This document shows positions 8,081 to 16,767 of a DNA stretch of 64,000 nucleotides, one piece after another. The stretch spans positions 4,216,001 to 4,280,000 of the forward strand of contig NZ_OY729424.1 in the NCBI RefSeq assembly GCF_963422335.1. Reading direction: 5' to 3'. The DNA comes from an uncultured Roseateles sp. Lineage in GTDB: Bacteria; Pseudomonadota; Gammaproteobacteria; Burkholderiales; Burkholderiaceae_C. Numbering within the stretch: the stretch's first letter is position 1; each line of letters opens with the position of its first letter. The position numbers and the translations under genes are program-made. The notes below the pieces were generated by a model. That model was not told where the DNA came from. It worked only from the letters and a program-made list of their open reading frames with translations, and did not search any database.

Positions 8081-8766
8081 TGACCGGGGCAGCGCTGACA
8101 CCGGAGCAATTGCGGCTGGCCGAGACCATCAATCAGGTCCTGCCGCAGACCCAGTGCACGCGCTGCGGCTATATCGATTGCCAGGCCTATGCCGAGGCCG
8201 TGGCCGCCGGCGAGGCCCAGATCAACCAGTGCCCGCCGGGCGGGAATGAAGGCGTGCAGCGGCTGGCCGCCCTCACCGGCCGTCCCGCGCTGCCGCTGAA
8301 CCCGGCCAATGGCCTCGAAGGCCCGCGCCAACTGGCCCTCATCGACGAAGCCTGGTGCATAGGCTGCACGCTGTGCATCAAGGCCTGCCCGGTGGACTGC
8401 ATCGTCGGCGCGGCCAAGCAGATGCATGTCATCGTTGATGAGCAGTGCACCGGGTGCGAGCTGTGCATACCGGCCTGCCCGGTCGATTGCATCTCGCTGC
8501 AGCCGGTCACAGCGGGGCTGAGCGGCTGGCAGGCCTGGGGCGCCGAACAGGCGACGCAGGCGCAGCATCGCTACGAGTTCCGCCAGCAGCGCCTGGCGCG
8601 CGCGAAGACCGACAATGCCGAGCGCCTGCTGGCCAAGGCCGAGGCCAAGCTGGCCGACGTGGCGGCCGCGTCGCGCCTGACCGAGCCGGCGGAGCTGGAC
8701 AAGAAGCGCGCCGTGATCCAGGCCGCCATTGCCCGCGCCCGGGCGCAACGCGGCGGTTCGAGCTAG
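8080..8766 (+). CDS. Orphan RnfB/RsxB-like ferredoxin-type Fe-S protein
   Basis: Electron-carrier protein of 228 residues with one Fe-S module (C26, C29, C34, C51, the pattern of the Fe-S domain of RnfB) and two [4Fe-4S] ferredoxin motifs (C93/96/99/103 with C107, and C123/126/129/133 with C137). There is no N-terminal membrane anchor, and no rnfA, C, D, G or E nearby, so it is probably a stand-alone soluble protein rather than part of a sodium-pumping Rnf complex. The C-terminal third (150-228) is an Ala/Arg/Lys-rich helical tail. The ATG overlaps the phaZ stop (TGATG), implying translational coupling. Its redox partner is unknown. Confidence 0.85.
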   Translation: MTGAALTPEQLRLAETINQVLPQTQCTRCGYIDCQAYAEAVAAGEAQINQCPPGGNEGVQRLAALTGRPALPLNPANGLEGPRQLALIDEAWCIGCTLCIKACPVDCIVGAAKQMHVIVDEQCTGCELCIPACPVDCISLQPVTAGLSGWQAWGAEQATQAQHRYEFRQQRLARAKTDNAERLLAKAEAKLADVAAASRLTEPAELDKKRAVIQAAIARARAQRGGSS

Positions 8767-9560
8767 CCGGTCAAGGCGCCGAATCGCACCAGGCGGACCG
8801 AGCCAGCCTGCAGCAAGGCGCCGGCTTCGGGTGACAGCCACCAGGCGTGCTCGCGCAGCCGCGCGGCGCGGATGGCATCGGGATGCTCACCGCCACTTGA
8901 CGCACGCGCCGGGTGTGTCATCAGCAAGCCGCCATCGGCCAGCGAGTCCAGCCACTGCCGCACGCGGTCGCCATAGGGCTGCGCAGCCGAAAAGTCGTAC
9001 ACGCCCGCAAAGTCGCGGTTCTGCACCAGGCCTGCGGCGCCGGCCATGCGCGCCAGCGAGCCCGCACCCAGCCAGCCGATCACCGCCGCCTTGGCACCTC
9101 GCCAGCGCCGCGGCCGGCAGTCGCGCAGCGCGCAGGAGCGGCCGTAGCGCCGGGTCACCGCCTCCAGCACGGCGCGGCGCAGCACCGGCAACTGGTGCAC
9201 ATGCTGATGGCCATCAACAAACTGCGGCGCAAACCCTGCGGCCTGCTCGAAGGCGTCCAGCTGCGAATCCACCCATCGGCGCGCCAGTGCATCGCTGATC
9301 TGGCCGCCATAGGCCGCAGCGATCCAGCCCGTCAGGCTGCGCTGCGCATAGGGTGCAAACTCGTTCAGATCCAGATGCAAGCCGAAGTCCGCCTGCTGGC
9401 GGCGTGTGGCCAGCGCCTGCGCCAGGGACGGCCATCCGGGGGCCAGGCTCATGCAGCCGGCGGCGCTGACCCGGCCCGCGTCCACACAGTCGAGAATGCC
9501 CTGGCTGATGCCCTCGTCAAAGCCGTAGTCGTCGGCACAGATGATGATGCGCCGGCTCAT
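8763..9560 (-). CDS. YdjC/ChbG-family carbohydrate deacetylase (NaxD/LgmC/HpnK-like)
   Basis: Deacetylase of 265 residues. Metal and catalytic motifs are visible: ICADDYG (D10, D11), GLHLDL (H62) and DGHQHVHQLP (H118, H120, H122). Automatic pipelines often name this family HpnK, but no hopanoid gene is near. It is last in an operon with an ArnT-like transferase, a GT2 enzyme and a GtrA protein. That context matches the Francisella NaxD and Bordetella LgmC deacetylases, which convert undecaprenyl-phosphate-linked N-acetylhexosamine to free hexosamine for lipid A decoration. This substrate is an inference. It overlaps the GtrA gene by 4 bases, and its stop codon overlaps the stop of the convergent rnfB-like gene. 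Confidence 0.88.
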   Translation of the reverse strand: MSRRIIICADDYGFDEGISQGILDCVDAGRVSAAGCMSLAPGWPSLAQALATRRQQADFGLHLDLNEFAPYAQRSLTGWIAAAYGGQISDALARRWVDSQLDAFEQAAGFAPQFVDGHQHVHQLPVLRRAVLEAVTRRYGRSCALRDCRPRRWRGAKAAVIGWLGAGSLARMAGAAGLVQNRDFAGVYDFSAAQPYGDRVRQWLDSLADGGLLMTHPARASSGGEHPDAIRAARLREHAWWLSPEAGALLQAGSVRLVRFGALTG

Positions 9561-9952
9561 CGGCGCTCCTCGCCCGGGGCAGCAGCGCTGCGCCTGAAAG
9601 CCCAGTGGCGGCTCAGCAGCCAGGTCATGCCGGCGACCAGGCCCAGCACCAGGAACAGGGCCAGACGGTAGTCCAGCCCCGAGCGCAAGAGCAGCGCGTA
9701 CAGCGCCTCATTGGCCGCGAAGCCCAGCAGGGCCACCAGCAGAAAGCGCGGCAGCGCCTGGCGCCAGGGCACATGCTGTGCGGCAAAACTGCGCCGGTGG
9801 TGGCCGATGAAACTGACCACGAAGGCCGCACAGAAGCCCGCCCCATTGGCCAGCAGCGGTGCTAGGCCCCCACGGGCCACCAGGCACCAGACCAGGCCCA
9901 GATGGACCAGCGCCGCGGCGGCGCCCATCAGGCCGAACCACAGCAGCGGCAT
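9557..9952 (-). CDS. GtrA-family membrane protein (putative lipid-linked sugar flippase)
   Basis: Small protein of 131 residues with four predicted transmembrane helices (roughly 1-25, 33-52, 68-88, 95-115). It ends in the conserved WLLSRHWAFR motif of GtrA proteins. The family is thought to move polyprenyl-phosphate sugars across the inner membrane. It is coupled by 4-base and 1-base overlaps to the deacetylase and GT2 genes, so it probably flips the undecaprenyl-phosphate hexosamine made by them, like the proposed role of LgmD in Bordetella. Family is clear; substrate is inferred. Confidence 0.88.
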   Translation of the reverse strand: MPLLWFGLMGAAAALVHLGLVWCLVARGGLAPLLANGAGFCAAFVVSFIGHHRRSFAAQHVPWRQALPRFLLVALLGFAANEALYALLLRSGLDYRLALFLVLGLVAGMTWLLSRHWAFRRSAAAPGEERR

Positions 9953-10977
9953 CAGGTGGCGCCACGGTCCTGCTCGGCGGCAGGACGCGGCAGCGGCGGG
10001 GTGATCTCGCGGGTCAGGTAGAGCGGCCGTTGCTTGACCTCGTCAAACACGCGCCCCAGGTACTCGCCGATGATGCCCAGGCACATCAGCTGCACGCCGG
10101 CCAGAAACACGATCGAAGTCACCACCGTCGCATAGCCAGAGACGGACACCCCGATCACCGTCGTCTCGAAAATCACCCACAGGCCGAACAGCACCGCAAG
10201 GATGGAGACCAGCACGCCGAGCGCCGTGACCATGCGCAGCGGCACCTGGGTGAAAGCCGTCATTGCCGTCATCGCCAGCGAGAACAGGCGGCGGTACTTG
10301 TAGTGGCTGACGCCATGCAGGCGGTTCTCCGGCACGTAGGGCACACCGATGGCGTCGAAGCCGACCCAGGCGAACAAGCCTTTCATGTAGCGGGCACGTT
10401 CGGGCAGCCGCCGCAGCGCCAGTACGACGCAGCGATCGAGCAGGCGGAAGTCTCCTGCGTTAGCGGGAATCTCCACCCGTGTGCCGATATGCATCAGCCA
10501 GTAGAAAATGCGCGTGAATCCCCGCCGCGTGGCCGACTGCGAATTGAGCCGGTCGGTTTGCACGCCGTAGACCACATCGCGCCCGGTGCGCCACAGCGCG
10601 ATCATTTCCAGCACCGTCTCCAGCGGATGCTGGCCATCGGCGTCCATGCAGACGACAACGTCGCCATCGGCCACATCCAGCCCGGCGGACAGGGCGGCCT
10701 CCTTGCCGAAATTGCGTGACAGGCGCACCAGTCGCACCGGCAGCCCCTTGGCGATGGCCGAGTGCACCACCAGGGCGGTGTCGTCGGAGCTGCCGTCGTC
10801 CACCACCACCAGCTCCAGTGCTCTGGCCTGGGCGCCCAGCGCCTGCTGCAGGCGGGGCAGCAACAAGGCCAGGCTGCCCGCCTCGTTGAACGCCGGCAGC
10901 ACCACCGACAGCAGCGCTATGCCTGCGCTGCGAAGCGGCGGCGGCGGGGTCGAGATCGTCGGACAGGTCTCACTCAT
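9952..10977 (-). CDS. GT2 glycosyltransferase, polyprenyl-phosphate sugar synthase (GtrB/LgmA-like)
   Basis: 341 residues: an N-terminal GT-A domain (LSVVLPAFNEAGSL, then DDGSSDDTA and the metal-binding MDADGQHP) followed by two C-terminal membrane helices at about 230-255 and 265-290. This is the build of dolichol-phosphate-mannose-synthase-like enzymes, which load a sugar from a nucleotide donor onto undecaprenyl phosphate. In this operon the likely product is undecaprenyl-phosphate N-acetylhexosamine for transfer to lipid A; the sugar cannot be read from sequence. Its ATG overlaps the upstream ArnT-like stop by 4 bases. Confidence 0.9.
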   Translation of the reverse strand: MSETCPTISTPPPPLRSAGIALLSVVLPAFNEAGSLALLLPRLQQALGAQARALELVVVDDGSSDDTALVVHSAIAKGLPVRLVRLSRNFGKEAALSAGLDVADGDVVVCMDADGQHPLETVLEMIALWRTGRDVVYGVQTDRLNSQSATRRGFTRIFYWLMHIGTRVEIPANAGDFRLLDRCVVLALRRLPERARYMKGLFAWVGFDAIGVPYVPENRLHGVSHYKYRRLFSLAMTAMTAFTQVPLRMVTALGVLVSILAVLFGLWVIFETTVIGVSVSGYATVVTSIVFLAGVQLMCLGIIGEYLGRVFDEVKQRPLYLTREITPPLPRPAAEQDRGAT

Positions 10978-12410
10978 GGCTGGACGGGATTATCTCGAAA
11001 CAGGCAATGCTCCAGATTGCAAGCCAAGGCCTGCCGGGGATCGCCACCCGCCTGCCCATGCGAACGCACCGCATAGCGCTGGCTGCCCGGAGCGTCCGCC
11101 TGCGCCAGATACAGCGCGCCCGCCGAATAGAAATAGGCCGAGTACGGCGGCTTGTCGTCATAGTGCAAGCTGCAGGCCCGGGCCCCGCAGTCCCTGGCAT
11201 AGGCCTGCCACAGCGCCCGGTCCGAATGGGCCTCGCCGGCCCTGGGCAGCCAGATGCTGAACAGCAGGGCATAGACCACCACCACCACCGCGCTGCCCCA
11301 GGCCCAGGTGCGCCGCCGCAGGTCGGGCAGGCCGATGCCCAGCAGCACCAGGCCGGGCAAGGCGGTCATGGCATAGGTCCAGATCAGGTTGCGCGAGGCA
11401 CTGAACAGCAGCAGGGGCGCCAGCGCCACACACAGGGCGTAGGCCGCAAGGTCATCGCCCAGCACGCGGCGTACCCGCTCAGGCAGGGCCCGCAGACCCT
11501 GCCGGCGCCACAGCGACAACCCGGCCACCGCAGCCGCCAGCACGGCCGGCAAGGCCGCCAGCAGGGCAAACAGCCACACCATCCCCAGCGCCTGTTCGTG
11601 GGCGAAGCCGTAGCGGTCGCCCTTCCAGCCTGGGTCGATGAAGCGCATCACGTGCTCGCCGAGCAGGAAGTAGCTCAAAAATCCCGGCGAGCGCCACTCG
11701 GCCACGACATACCAGGGCACCGCCAAGCCCAGCACCAGCAGCCATGCCCAGGGATCGCGCAAGACACGCCTCAGCGCAGCGCCATGCCCACGCCACGCCG
11801 CATGGGCAAGCACCGGCAGCAGGGCCAGCACCGCCGCCGCAGGCCCCTTGGTCAGCAAGGCCAGGGCGAGGGCAACAGCCAGCACGCGGCCCGGCCCGGT
11901 GCTGCGTTCGCCGGGCCGGCTGGCCCGCCACCAGGCCGCCTGCACCCACAACACGGTCGCACCCAGCGTGGCATCGGTCATCACCGCACCGGCGCTGACG
12001 AAGAACAGCGGGCACAGGCTCAGCAGCACCAGCGCCACCAGCCGCTCCCTGGCCTCAAGGCTGCGGCGCAGCATCCAGGCCAGCGCGGCCAGGCTGGACA
12101 GACTCCACAGCCAGGCAGGCAGGCGGGCCGCCCATTCGTTGACGCCCAGCAGCGCCATGCTCAGCGCCTGCCCCCAGGTCGACAGCGGCGGCTTGGCCCA
12201 GAACACCTCGTCGGGCGTGATGTGGGGGTTGACCCAGTCGCTCAGGGTCAGCATCAGCCGGGCAATCTCGGCATAGCGGGCTTCGGTGTGGTCGGTCAGC
12301 GGTATCGTCGGCAGCGTCAGCAGCCGGACCACCAGGCACAGCACCAGCACCGCGATCCACCCTCTGTTCAGGCCGTCGCCACGGGCGCCGGCAGTAGTCG
12401 GGACGTTCAT
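10974..12410 (-). CDS. ArnT-like lipid A glycosyltransferase (GT83/PMT family)
   Basis: Integral membrane transferase of 478 residues with about 10-12 helices. The first periplasmic loop carries the family motif DHTEARYAEIARLML and then WVNPHITPDEVFWAKPPLSTW, which match ArnT and related enzymes that move a sugar from undecaprenyl phosphate to lipid A phosphate. The start ATG at 12410 gives MNVPTTAGARGDGLNRGWIAVLVLCLVVRLL; the longer open frame upstream overlaps nth and is not used. It is first gene of a four-gene operon, divergent from nth. A GlcN or GalN donor (as for LgmB/FlmK) is inferred from the companion deacetylase. Confidence 0.88.
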   Translation of the reverse strand: MNVPTTAGARGDGLNRGWIAVLVLCLVVRLLTLPTIPLTDHTEARYAEIARLMLTLSDWVNPHITPDEVFWAKPPLSTWGQALSMALLGVNEWAARLPAWLWSLSSLAALAWMLRRSLEARERLVALVLLSLCPLFFVSAGAVMTDATLGATVLWVQAAWWRASRPGERSTGPGRVLAVALALALLTKGPAAAVLALLPVLAHAAWRGHGAALRRVLRDPWAWLLVLGLAVPWYVVAEWRSPGFLSYFLLGEHVMRFIDPGWKGDRYGFAHEQALGMVWLFALLAALPAVLAAAVAGLSLWRRQGLRALPERVRRVLGDDLAAYALCVALAPLLLFSASRNLIWTYAMTALPGLVLLGIGLPDLRRRTWAWGSAVVVVVYALLFSIWLPRAGEAHSDRALWQAYARDCGARACSLHYDDKPPYSAYFYSAGALYLAQADAPGSQRYAVRSHGQAGGDPRQALACNLEHCLFRDNPVQP

Positions 12411-12515
12411 GGCACGATCATGCCGCGTCCGAGTGACGAAAATGCGAACTTGTCGCGCCGGAACTTGATACTCCTCATTTCCCGAACTTCCCTTCCCCCA
12501 ACCTGGCTGTTGCCG

Positions 12516-13151
12516 ATGAACCCTGCCCAGATACAGACATTCTTCGAAACGCTGAAGCGGGTCAATCCCAGCCCGCAGACCGAGCTGGAGTACACCAATG
12601 TGTTCGAGCTGCTGGCCGCGGTGCTGCTGTCGGCCCAGGCCACCGATGTCGGCGTCAACAAGGCCACGCGGCGGCTGTTTCCGGCCGCCAACACCCCGGC
12701 CAAGGTATTGGCCCTGGGCTTCGAGGGCCTGAGCGACTACATCAAGACCATAGGCCTGTATCCGACCAAGGCCAAGAACCTGATCGCGACCTGCCGCATC
12801 CTGGTCGAGCAGCACGGTGGCAAGGTGCCGGGCACACGCGAGGCGCTGGAGGCCTTGCCGGGCGTCGGGCGCAAGACGGCCAATGTGGTGCTCAACGTCG
12901 CCTTCGGCCAGCCGACGATGGCTGTGGACACGCATATCTTTCGCGTCTCCAACCGCACCGGCCTGGCGCCGGGCAAGAATGTGATGGAGGTCGAGCAGGG
13001 CCTGCTGAAGCGCGTGCCGGCGGCCTATCTGGTCGATGCCCACCACTGGCTGATACTGCATGGCCGCTATGTCTGCCAGGCGCGCAAGCCGCAATGCACG
13101 CGCTGCGCGGTGGCCTCGTGCTGCGACTTCCCCGACAAGACAAGCGACTGA
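12516..13151 (+). CDS. nth: Endonuclease III
   Basis: Base-excision repair glycosylase/AP lyase for oxidised pyrimidines, 211 residues. The helix-hairpin-helix LPGVGRKTA carries catalytic K120, and VDTHIFR carries D138. The [4Fe-4S] cluster cysteines C187-x6-C194-x2-C197-x5-C203 close the protein. ATG 12516 gives the standard MNPAQIQTFFETLK start. It is divergent from the ArnT-like operon. In many proteobacteria nth directly follows rnf/rsx genes; here a 3.6-kb minus-strand operon sits between them. Confidence 0.97.
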   Translation: MNPAQIQTFFETLKRVNPSPQTELEYTNVFELLAAVLLSAQATDVGVNKATRRLFPAANTPAKVLALGFEGLSDYIKTIGLYPTKAKNLIATCRILVEQHGGKVPGTREALEALPGVGRKTANVVLNVAFGQPTMAVDTHIFRVSNRTGLAPGKNVMEVEQGLLKRVPAAYLVDAHHWLILHGRYVCQARKPQCTRCAVASCCDFPDKTSD

Positions 13152-13212
13152 TACGTCTCCTCCCGCAGCGGGCACATAGAATGACGCTGCGACCCCTCAT
13201 CCAGACCACGCC

Positions 13213-13431
13213 ATGCCAACTCTTAACGACCTCACCGAACGGGTGGAACGCTTGCTGTTGCGCCACGACGAGTTGAAGCGCACCAACGAGTTGCTGCGCA
13301 ATGAACTGGCCAGCGTCAACCACGAGCGCGACAACCTGAAGTCGCGCCTGGCAGCGGCCCGTGCGCGCATCGATGCGCTGCTGGAGCGCTTGCCCGTGGA
13401 ACCGGTGGATGACGGAAAGGTCGGCCAATGA
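13213..13431 (+). CDS. Small coiled-coil protein, ZapB-like
   Basis: Seventy-two residues, almost entirely one predicted coiled coil (LNDLTERVERLLLRHDELKR, then heptads through residue 60). It matches small proteins commonly encoded just before zapA in betaproteobacteria and grouped with ZapB/DUF904-type division proteins. Its stop overlaps the zapA start (ATGA), so both are probably translated together. A role in Z-ring architecture is inferred from size, coiled coil and position; no enzymatic motif is present. Confidence 0.8.
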   Translation: MPTLNDLTERVERLLLRHDELKRTNELLRNELASVNHERDNLKSRLAAARARIDALLERLPVEPVDDGKVGQ

Positions 13432-13745
13432 AGCAGATGGAAGTCACCATCATGGGCCAGGGCTATGTCCTGGGCTGTCCCGAGGGCGGCGAGGTCGCGC
13501 TGCAGAAGGCCGTCGCCAGTGTCGATCAGGAAATGAGCGCGATACGCGACGCGGGCCGCGTCAAGGCCCGCGAACGCATTGCCGTGCTGGCAGCGTTGAA
13601 CCTGGCCTATCAACTGGTGGAGCGGCCCGAGGTTGCCGCTCCTGCAGCGACGTCGGCCTCGGCCGCTGCCCCAGCGTTGCCGGACCTGGAGGAACTGATA
13701 CGTCGTGTCGATGAGGCCCTGGGGCACGACGGGCAGTTGCTCTGA
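13428..13745 (+). CDS. zapA: Cell division protein ZapA
   Basis: FtsZ-associated protein that cross-links protofilaments at midcell. Of 105 residues, the N-terminal part (VTIMGQGYVLGCPEGGE) matches the ZapA globular head. ARERIAVLAALNLAYQLV matches the helix that contains the family's AALN signature, and a Pro/Ala linker and short C-terminal helix follow. The gene overlaps the ZapB-like gene by 4 bases and is followed by 6S RNA, the usual arrangement in beta- and gammaproteobacteria. Confidence 0.93.
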   Translation: MKQMEVTIMGQGYVLGCPEGGEVALQKAVASVDQEMSAIRDAGRVKARERIAVLAALNLAYQLVERPEVAAPAATSASAAAPALPDLEELIRRVDEALGHDGQLL

Positions 13746-13841
13746 AACTTGAACTCAGTTAAGCGCGCAAGCCCGGCAATGCAAGCACTATTTCAAGGCT
13801 TTTTTCCTGCGGGGTCTTCCGGTCTGGCCCATCCGTCGCCT

Positions 13842-13847
13842 TAGAAT
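13842..13847 (+). promoter_or_regulatory. -10 element of the 6S RNA gene
   Basis: TAGAAT lies 6-7 bases before the first paired base of the 6S RNA terminal stem (13854), the right distance for a sigma-70 -10 box. No convincing -35 was found at the expected spacing. Confidence 0.5.
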
Positions 13848-13852
13848 TCAAG

Positions 13853-14027
13853 CGTCCACCGCGTTCGCGCGGGCTTTATATTTCCTTGACCGATGCTCTT
13901 TGAGCAGGGGCTTGGAACATCGTTTGGCTGGTGTGATCGTCTCGCGTCAGATGAACCCGAAGTCAGACTGACCTCGCCCACCTGAACCCCAGGTTCAGGA
14001 ATGCGGCCCGTGGTTCACGGTGGACAC
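13853..14027 (+). ncRNA. ssrS: 6S RNA
   Basis: Non-coding RNA that mimics open promoter DNA and sequesters sigma-70 RNA polymerase in stationary phase. The interval between zapA and the EVE gene, where ssrS normally sits, has no credible ORF. GTCCACCG at 13854-13861 pairs perfectly with CGGTGGAC at 14018-14025, giving a terminal stem that closes a transcript of about 175 nt, the usual 6S size. The inner part around 13880-13980 would be the open bubble. Ends are estimated from the stem and -10 box and may be off by several bases. Confidence 0.85.
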
Positions 14028-14054
14028 CTTATTCCCCCCTGCCCTCGTCGGACC

Positions 14055-14515
<461 letters not shown>

Positions 14516-14519
<4 letters not shown>

Positions 14520-15328
14520 ACATAGCCCCGACGCTGCTGATCGAATTGCTGACCCTGGGTTTGTTCACCGGCTTTCTGGCCGGCCTGCTGGGCGTCGGCG
14601 GCGGCATGCTGATGGTGCCCTTCCTGACGCTGATACTGACGCAGCGCGGCGTCGGCAACGACCTTGCCTTCAAGATGGCGATTGCCACTTCGATGGCCAC
14701 CATCCTGTTCACGTCGATCTCCAGCGTGCGTGCCCACCACCAGCGCGGAGCCGTGCGCTGGGATCTGGTGCGGGGCCTGGCGCCCGGCATTGTGCTCGGT
14801 GGACTGAGCGCTGGCGCCGGCGCGTTCGTCGCGATCAAGGGCCATTGGCTGGCGCTGGTGTTTGCCCTGTTCGTGAGCTTCTCGGCCACGCAGATGCTTT
14901 TGAACAAGAAGCCGGCACCCAGCCGGCAGATGCCAGGCATGGCGGGCCAGCTGGGCGCGGGCGGCGGCATCGGCTTTCTATCGGGGCTGGTCGGCGCCGG
15001 CGGCGGCTTTATCTCGGTGCCCTATATGACCTGGTGCAATGTGTCGATGCACAACGCCGTGGCCACCAGCGCGGCGCTGGGCTTCCCGATCGCTCTGGCC
15101 AATACCGTTGGCTATGTGGTGGGCGCCCGCAATATGGACAATCCGCTGCCGGGCAGCTTCGGCTATCTGTATCTGCCGGCCTTGCTGCTCATCGCCCTGG
15201 CCAGTGTCACCATGGCGCCGCTGGGCGTGAAGGCCGCCCACGGGCTGAACATGGTGCAACTCAAGCGCGTGTTTGCAGCGCTGCTGTATCTGCTGGCCGC
15301 CTACATGCTCTACAAGGGCCTTGCCTGA
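14516..15328 (+). CDS. TauE/SafE-family membrane permease (sulfite/sulfonate exporter-like)
   Basis: About eight transmembrane helices in 270 residues arranged as two repeats. Each has a Gly-rich helix-start motif: AGLLGVGGGMLMVPFL near the N-terminus and SGLVGAGGGFISVPYM in the middle. The family is linked to export of sulfite, sulfoacetate or related anions across the inner membrane; the substrate here is unknown. The probable start is GTG 14516, overlapping the EVE stop codon (GTGA), so translation is likely coupled. It is convergent with the GGDEF gene with a 16-base gap. Confidence 0.87.
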
Positions 15329-15344
15329 CGGCTTTGCGGCCTCG

Positions 15345-16376
15345 TCAGACCGGCTCGAAGCGTATCGTCGCCAGGGCCACGTGATTGCCGCCACGGCGCC
15401 GCGCATCTTGCAGCGCCAGTTCGCTGGCTTGCATCAGCTCTTCCTGACTGGAGGCCGTGTGCGGGAAGCTGGCCACGCCCATCGATACCGACATGCCCAG
15501 ATCCTGGCCCTGCAACACGACGATCTGGCTGGCGCATTGGCGGCGCAGCTGCTCCATGCGTGCGTGGGCGGTGGCCAGGCCCACGCCTGACAGCAGCACC
15601 GCGAATTGTTCTTCGCCAACGCGGCAGGAAGCATCCATCGCACGCGTGTTGTTGCGCAACAGCCGGCCCAGCCCTTCGAGCAGGCTCAAATGGGCGCTCT
15701 CTCCCAGGGCGATGGCGGCCGGACTGGGCGGATCCAGGGCGATCAACACCAGCGCGAATTCGCGATGCTCACGAGTGGACAGATCGACCTCACGGCGCAG
15801 CTGGTCGTCGAACTGGGCGCGCAGATACAGCCCTGTGGTCGCGTCGCGGCCGCTGCCCAGCTGCAACTCGCGCCGCATCTGCTCGTTGGCGGTCTGCTGA
15901 TGCTCCAACTGCTCGAGCGCACGCTTGAGCAAGGCCTCCTGCAGCCGTTCTTGCGTACGATTGACCCAGACCGCGCCCAGGTGGGCCGCTCCCAGCGGCA
16001 ACCGTGTGACCGTGAACTCGCGCTTGCGGCCGTCACGCTCCAGCTTGTGCTCGCTGAGCACCTGCGAGCGCTGGGCCAACACCGCCTGCTCAGCCTTGCG
16101 CATGGCGTTGGCCTCGTCGGGGCTCATCAGTTCGGCATCGCTGGCTCCCAGCAATTGCTCCAGCGGGCGGTCGAACAGCTGCGACGCGCCCTCGCTGCCG
16201 AAGACATAGCGGCCGGTTTGCACCGCCTTGACCAGCAACACACCGCCGGCCGCCTGGAGCAAGGCCTGCATCAGGGCCACAGCCTCTGCATTCTGCGAAC
16301 CCATGACGTCCAGCAGGGATGCCAGCTCGTCCGTGGTCGTCGGGTGGTCAGTGCGCAGGCTTGCGAGGTGGTCCAT
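15345..16376 (-). CDS. PAS-GGDEF protein with degenerate active site
   Basis: 343 residues: a PAS-like sensor at about 30-140 (GRYVFGSEGASQLFDRPLEQLLGASDAEL), a coiled coil at about 140-170, and a GGDEF domain at 175-340 starting TTGLYLRAQFDDQL. The catalytic GG(D/E)EF signature is GEEQF (254-258), so a glycine and the second acidic residue are lost and diguanylate cyclase activity is doubtful. The RxxD inhibitory site (R245-D248, exactly five residues before the signature) is kept, so it may still bind c-di-GMP. No membrane helix is seen, so it is probably cytoplasmic. Confidence 0.85.
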   Translation of the reverse strand: MDHLASLRTDHPTTTDELASLLDVMGSQNAEAVALMQALLQAAGGVLLVKAVQTGRYVFGSEGASQLFDRPLEQLLGASDAELMSPDEANAMRKAEQAVLAQRSQVLSEHKLERDGRKREFTVTRLPLGAAHLGAVWVNRTQERLQEALLKRALEQLEHQQTANEQMRRELQLGSGRDATTGLYLRAQFDDQLRREVDLSTREHREFALVLIALDPPSPAAIALGESAHLSLLEGLGRLLRNNTRAMDASCRVGEEQFAVLLSGVGLATAHARMEQLRRQCASQIVVLQGQDLGMSVSMGVASFPHTASSQEELMQASELALQDARRRGGNHVALATIRFEPV

Positions 16377-16767
16377 TGAGTATTTTCAACTTGGCAGCGC
16401 CGTTGGAATGGGTCTCGCAGGGGGATGCTCTATGTTCCTGCGCCCGTCCCAGCAGTTCAAGTGCCAAAGGGCTTTCTGTAACGGTTCCCCCCTAAATTGA
16501 AGGCAACAGCTTGATGGTATCCAAGCACCGCATCGTTTCCGCCCACAAAAGACGGGCTTTCGGGAAAAGTTTCAAAACTTGGCCTCGAGCGTGCGAAATG
16601 CAATGCTTTTTCCGATTTTTGACATTTTGCAATTGCTTGACAGGCGGGGTCCGGCGTCGATCACGGCCAGACGCTGAGCCCGTCGAGCAGGGCCGATAAT
16701 CGGCCCATGCTCAAGATCGCCACGCCCCCGCCAAAGTTCCCCAGCCCCGAACAAACCCCTGGTGCTC
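16377..16767. other. Intergenic region without recognised gene
   Basis: This 391-base spacer separates the divergent GGDEF and BaiN-like genes. It is somewhat AT-richer around 16560-16645. TTGACA occurs at 16619-16624 and 16637-16642 on the plus strand, but neither has a good -10 box 16-18 bases downstream. Short open frames are present, but none has recognisable protein features. I see no tRNA, repeat or terminator. Confidence 0.5.

Noticed and set aside
8763..9560. Hopanoid biosynthesis protein HpnK as the function of the YdjC-family gene
   Set aside because: No squalene or hopanoid gene is near; the operon partners point to polyprenyl-phosphate sugar deacetylation.
12411..13175. Upstream extension of the ArnT-like gene by 255 codons
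   Set aside because: It is antisense to nth; the protein begins naturally at 12410 before its first helix.
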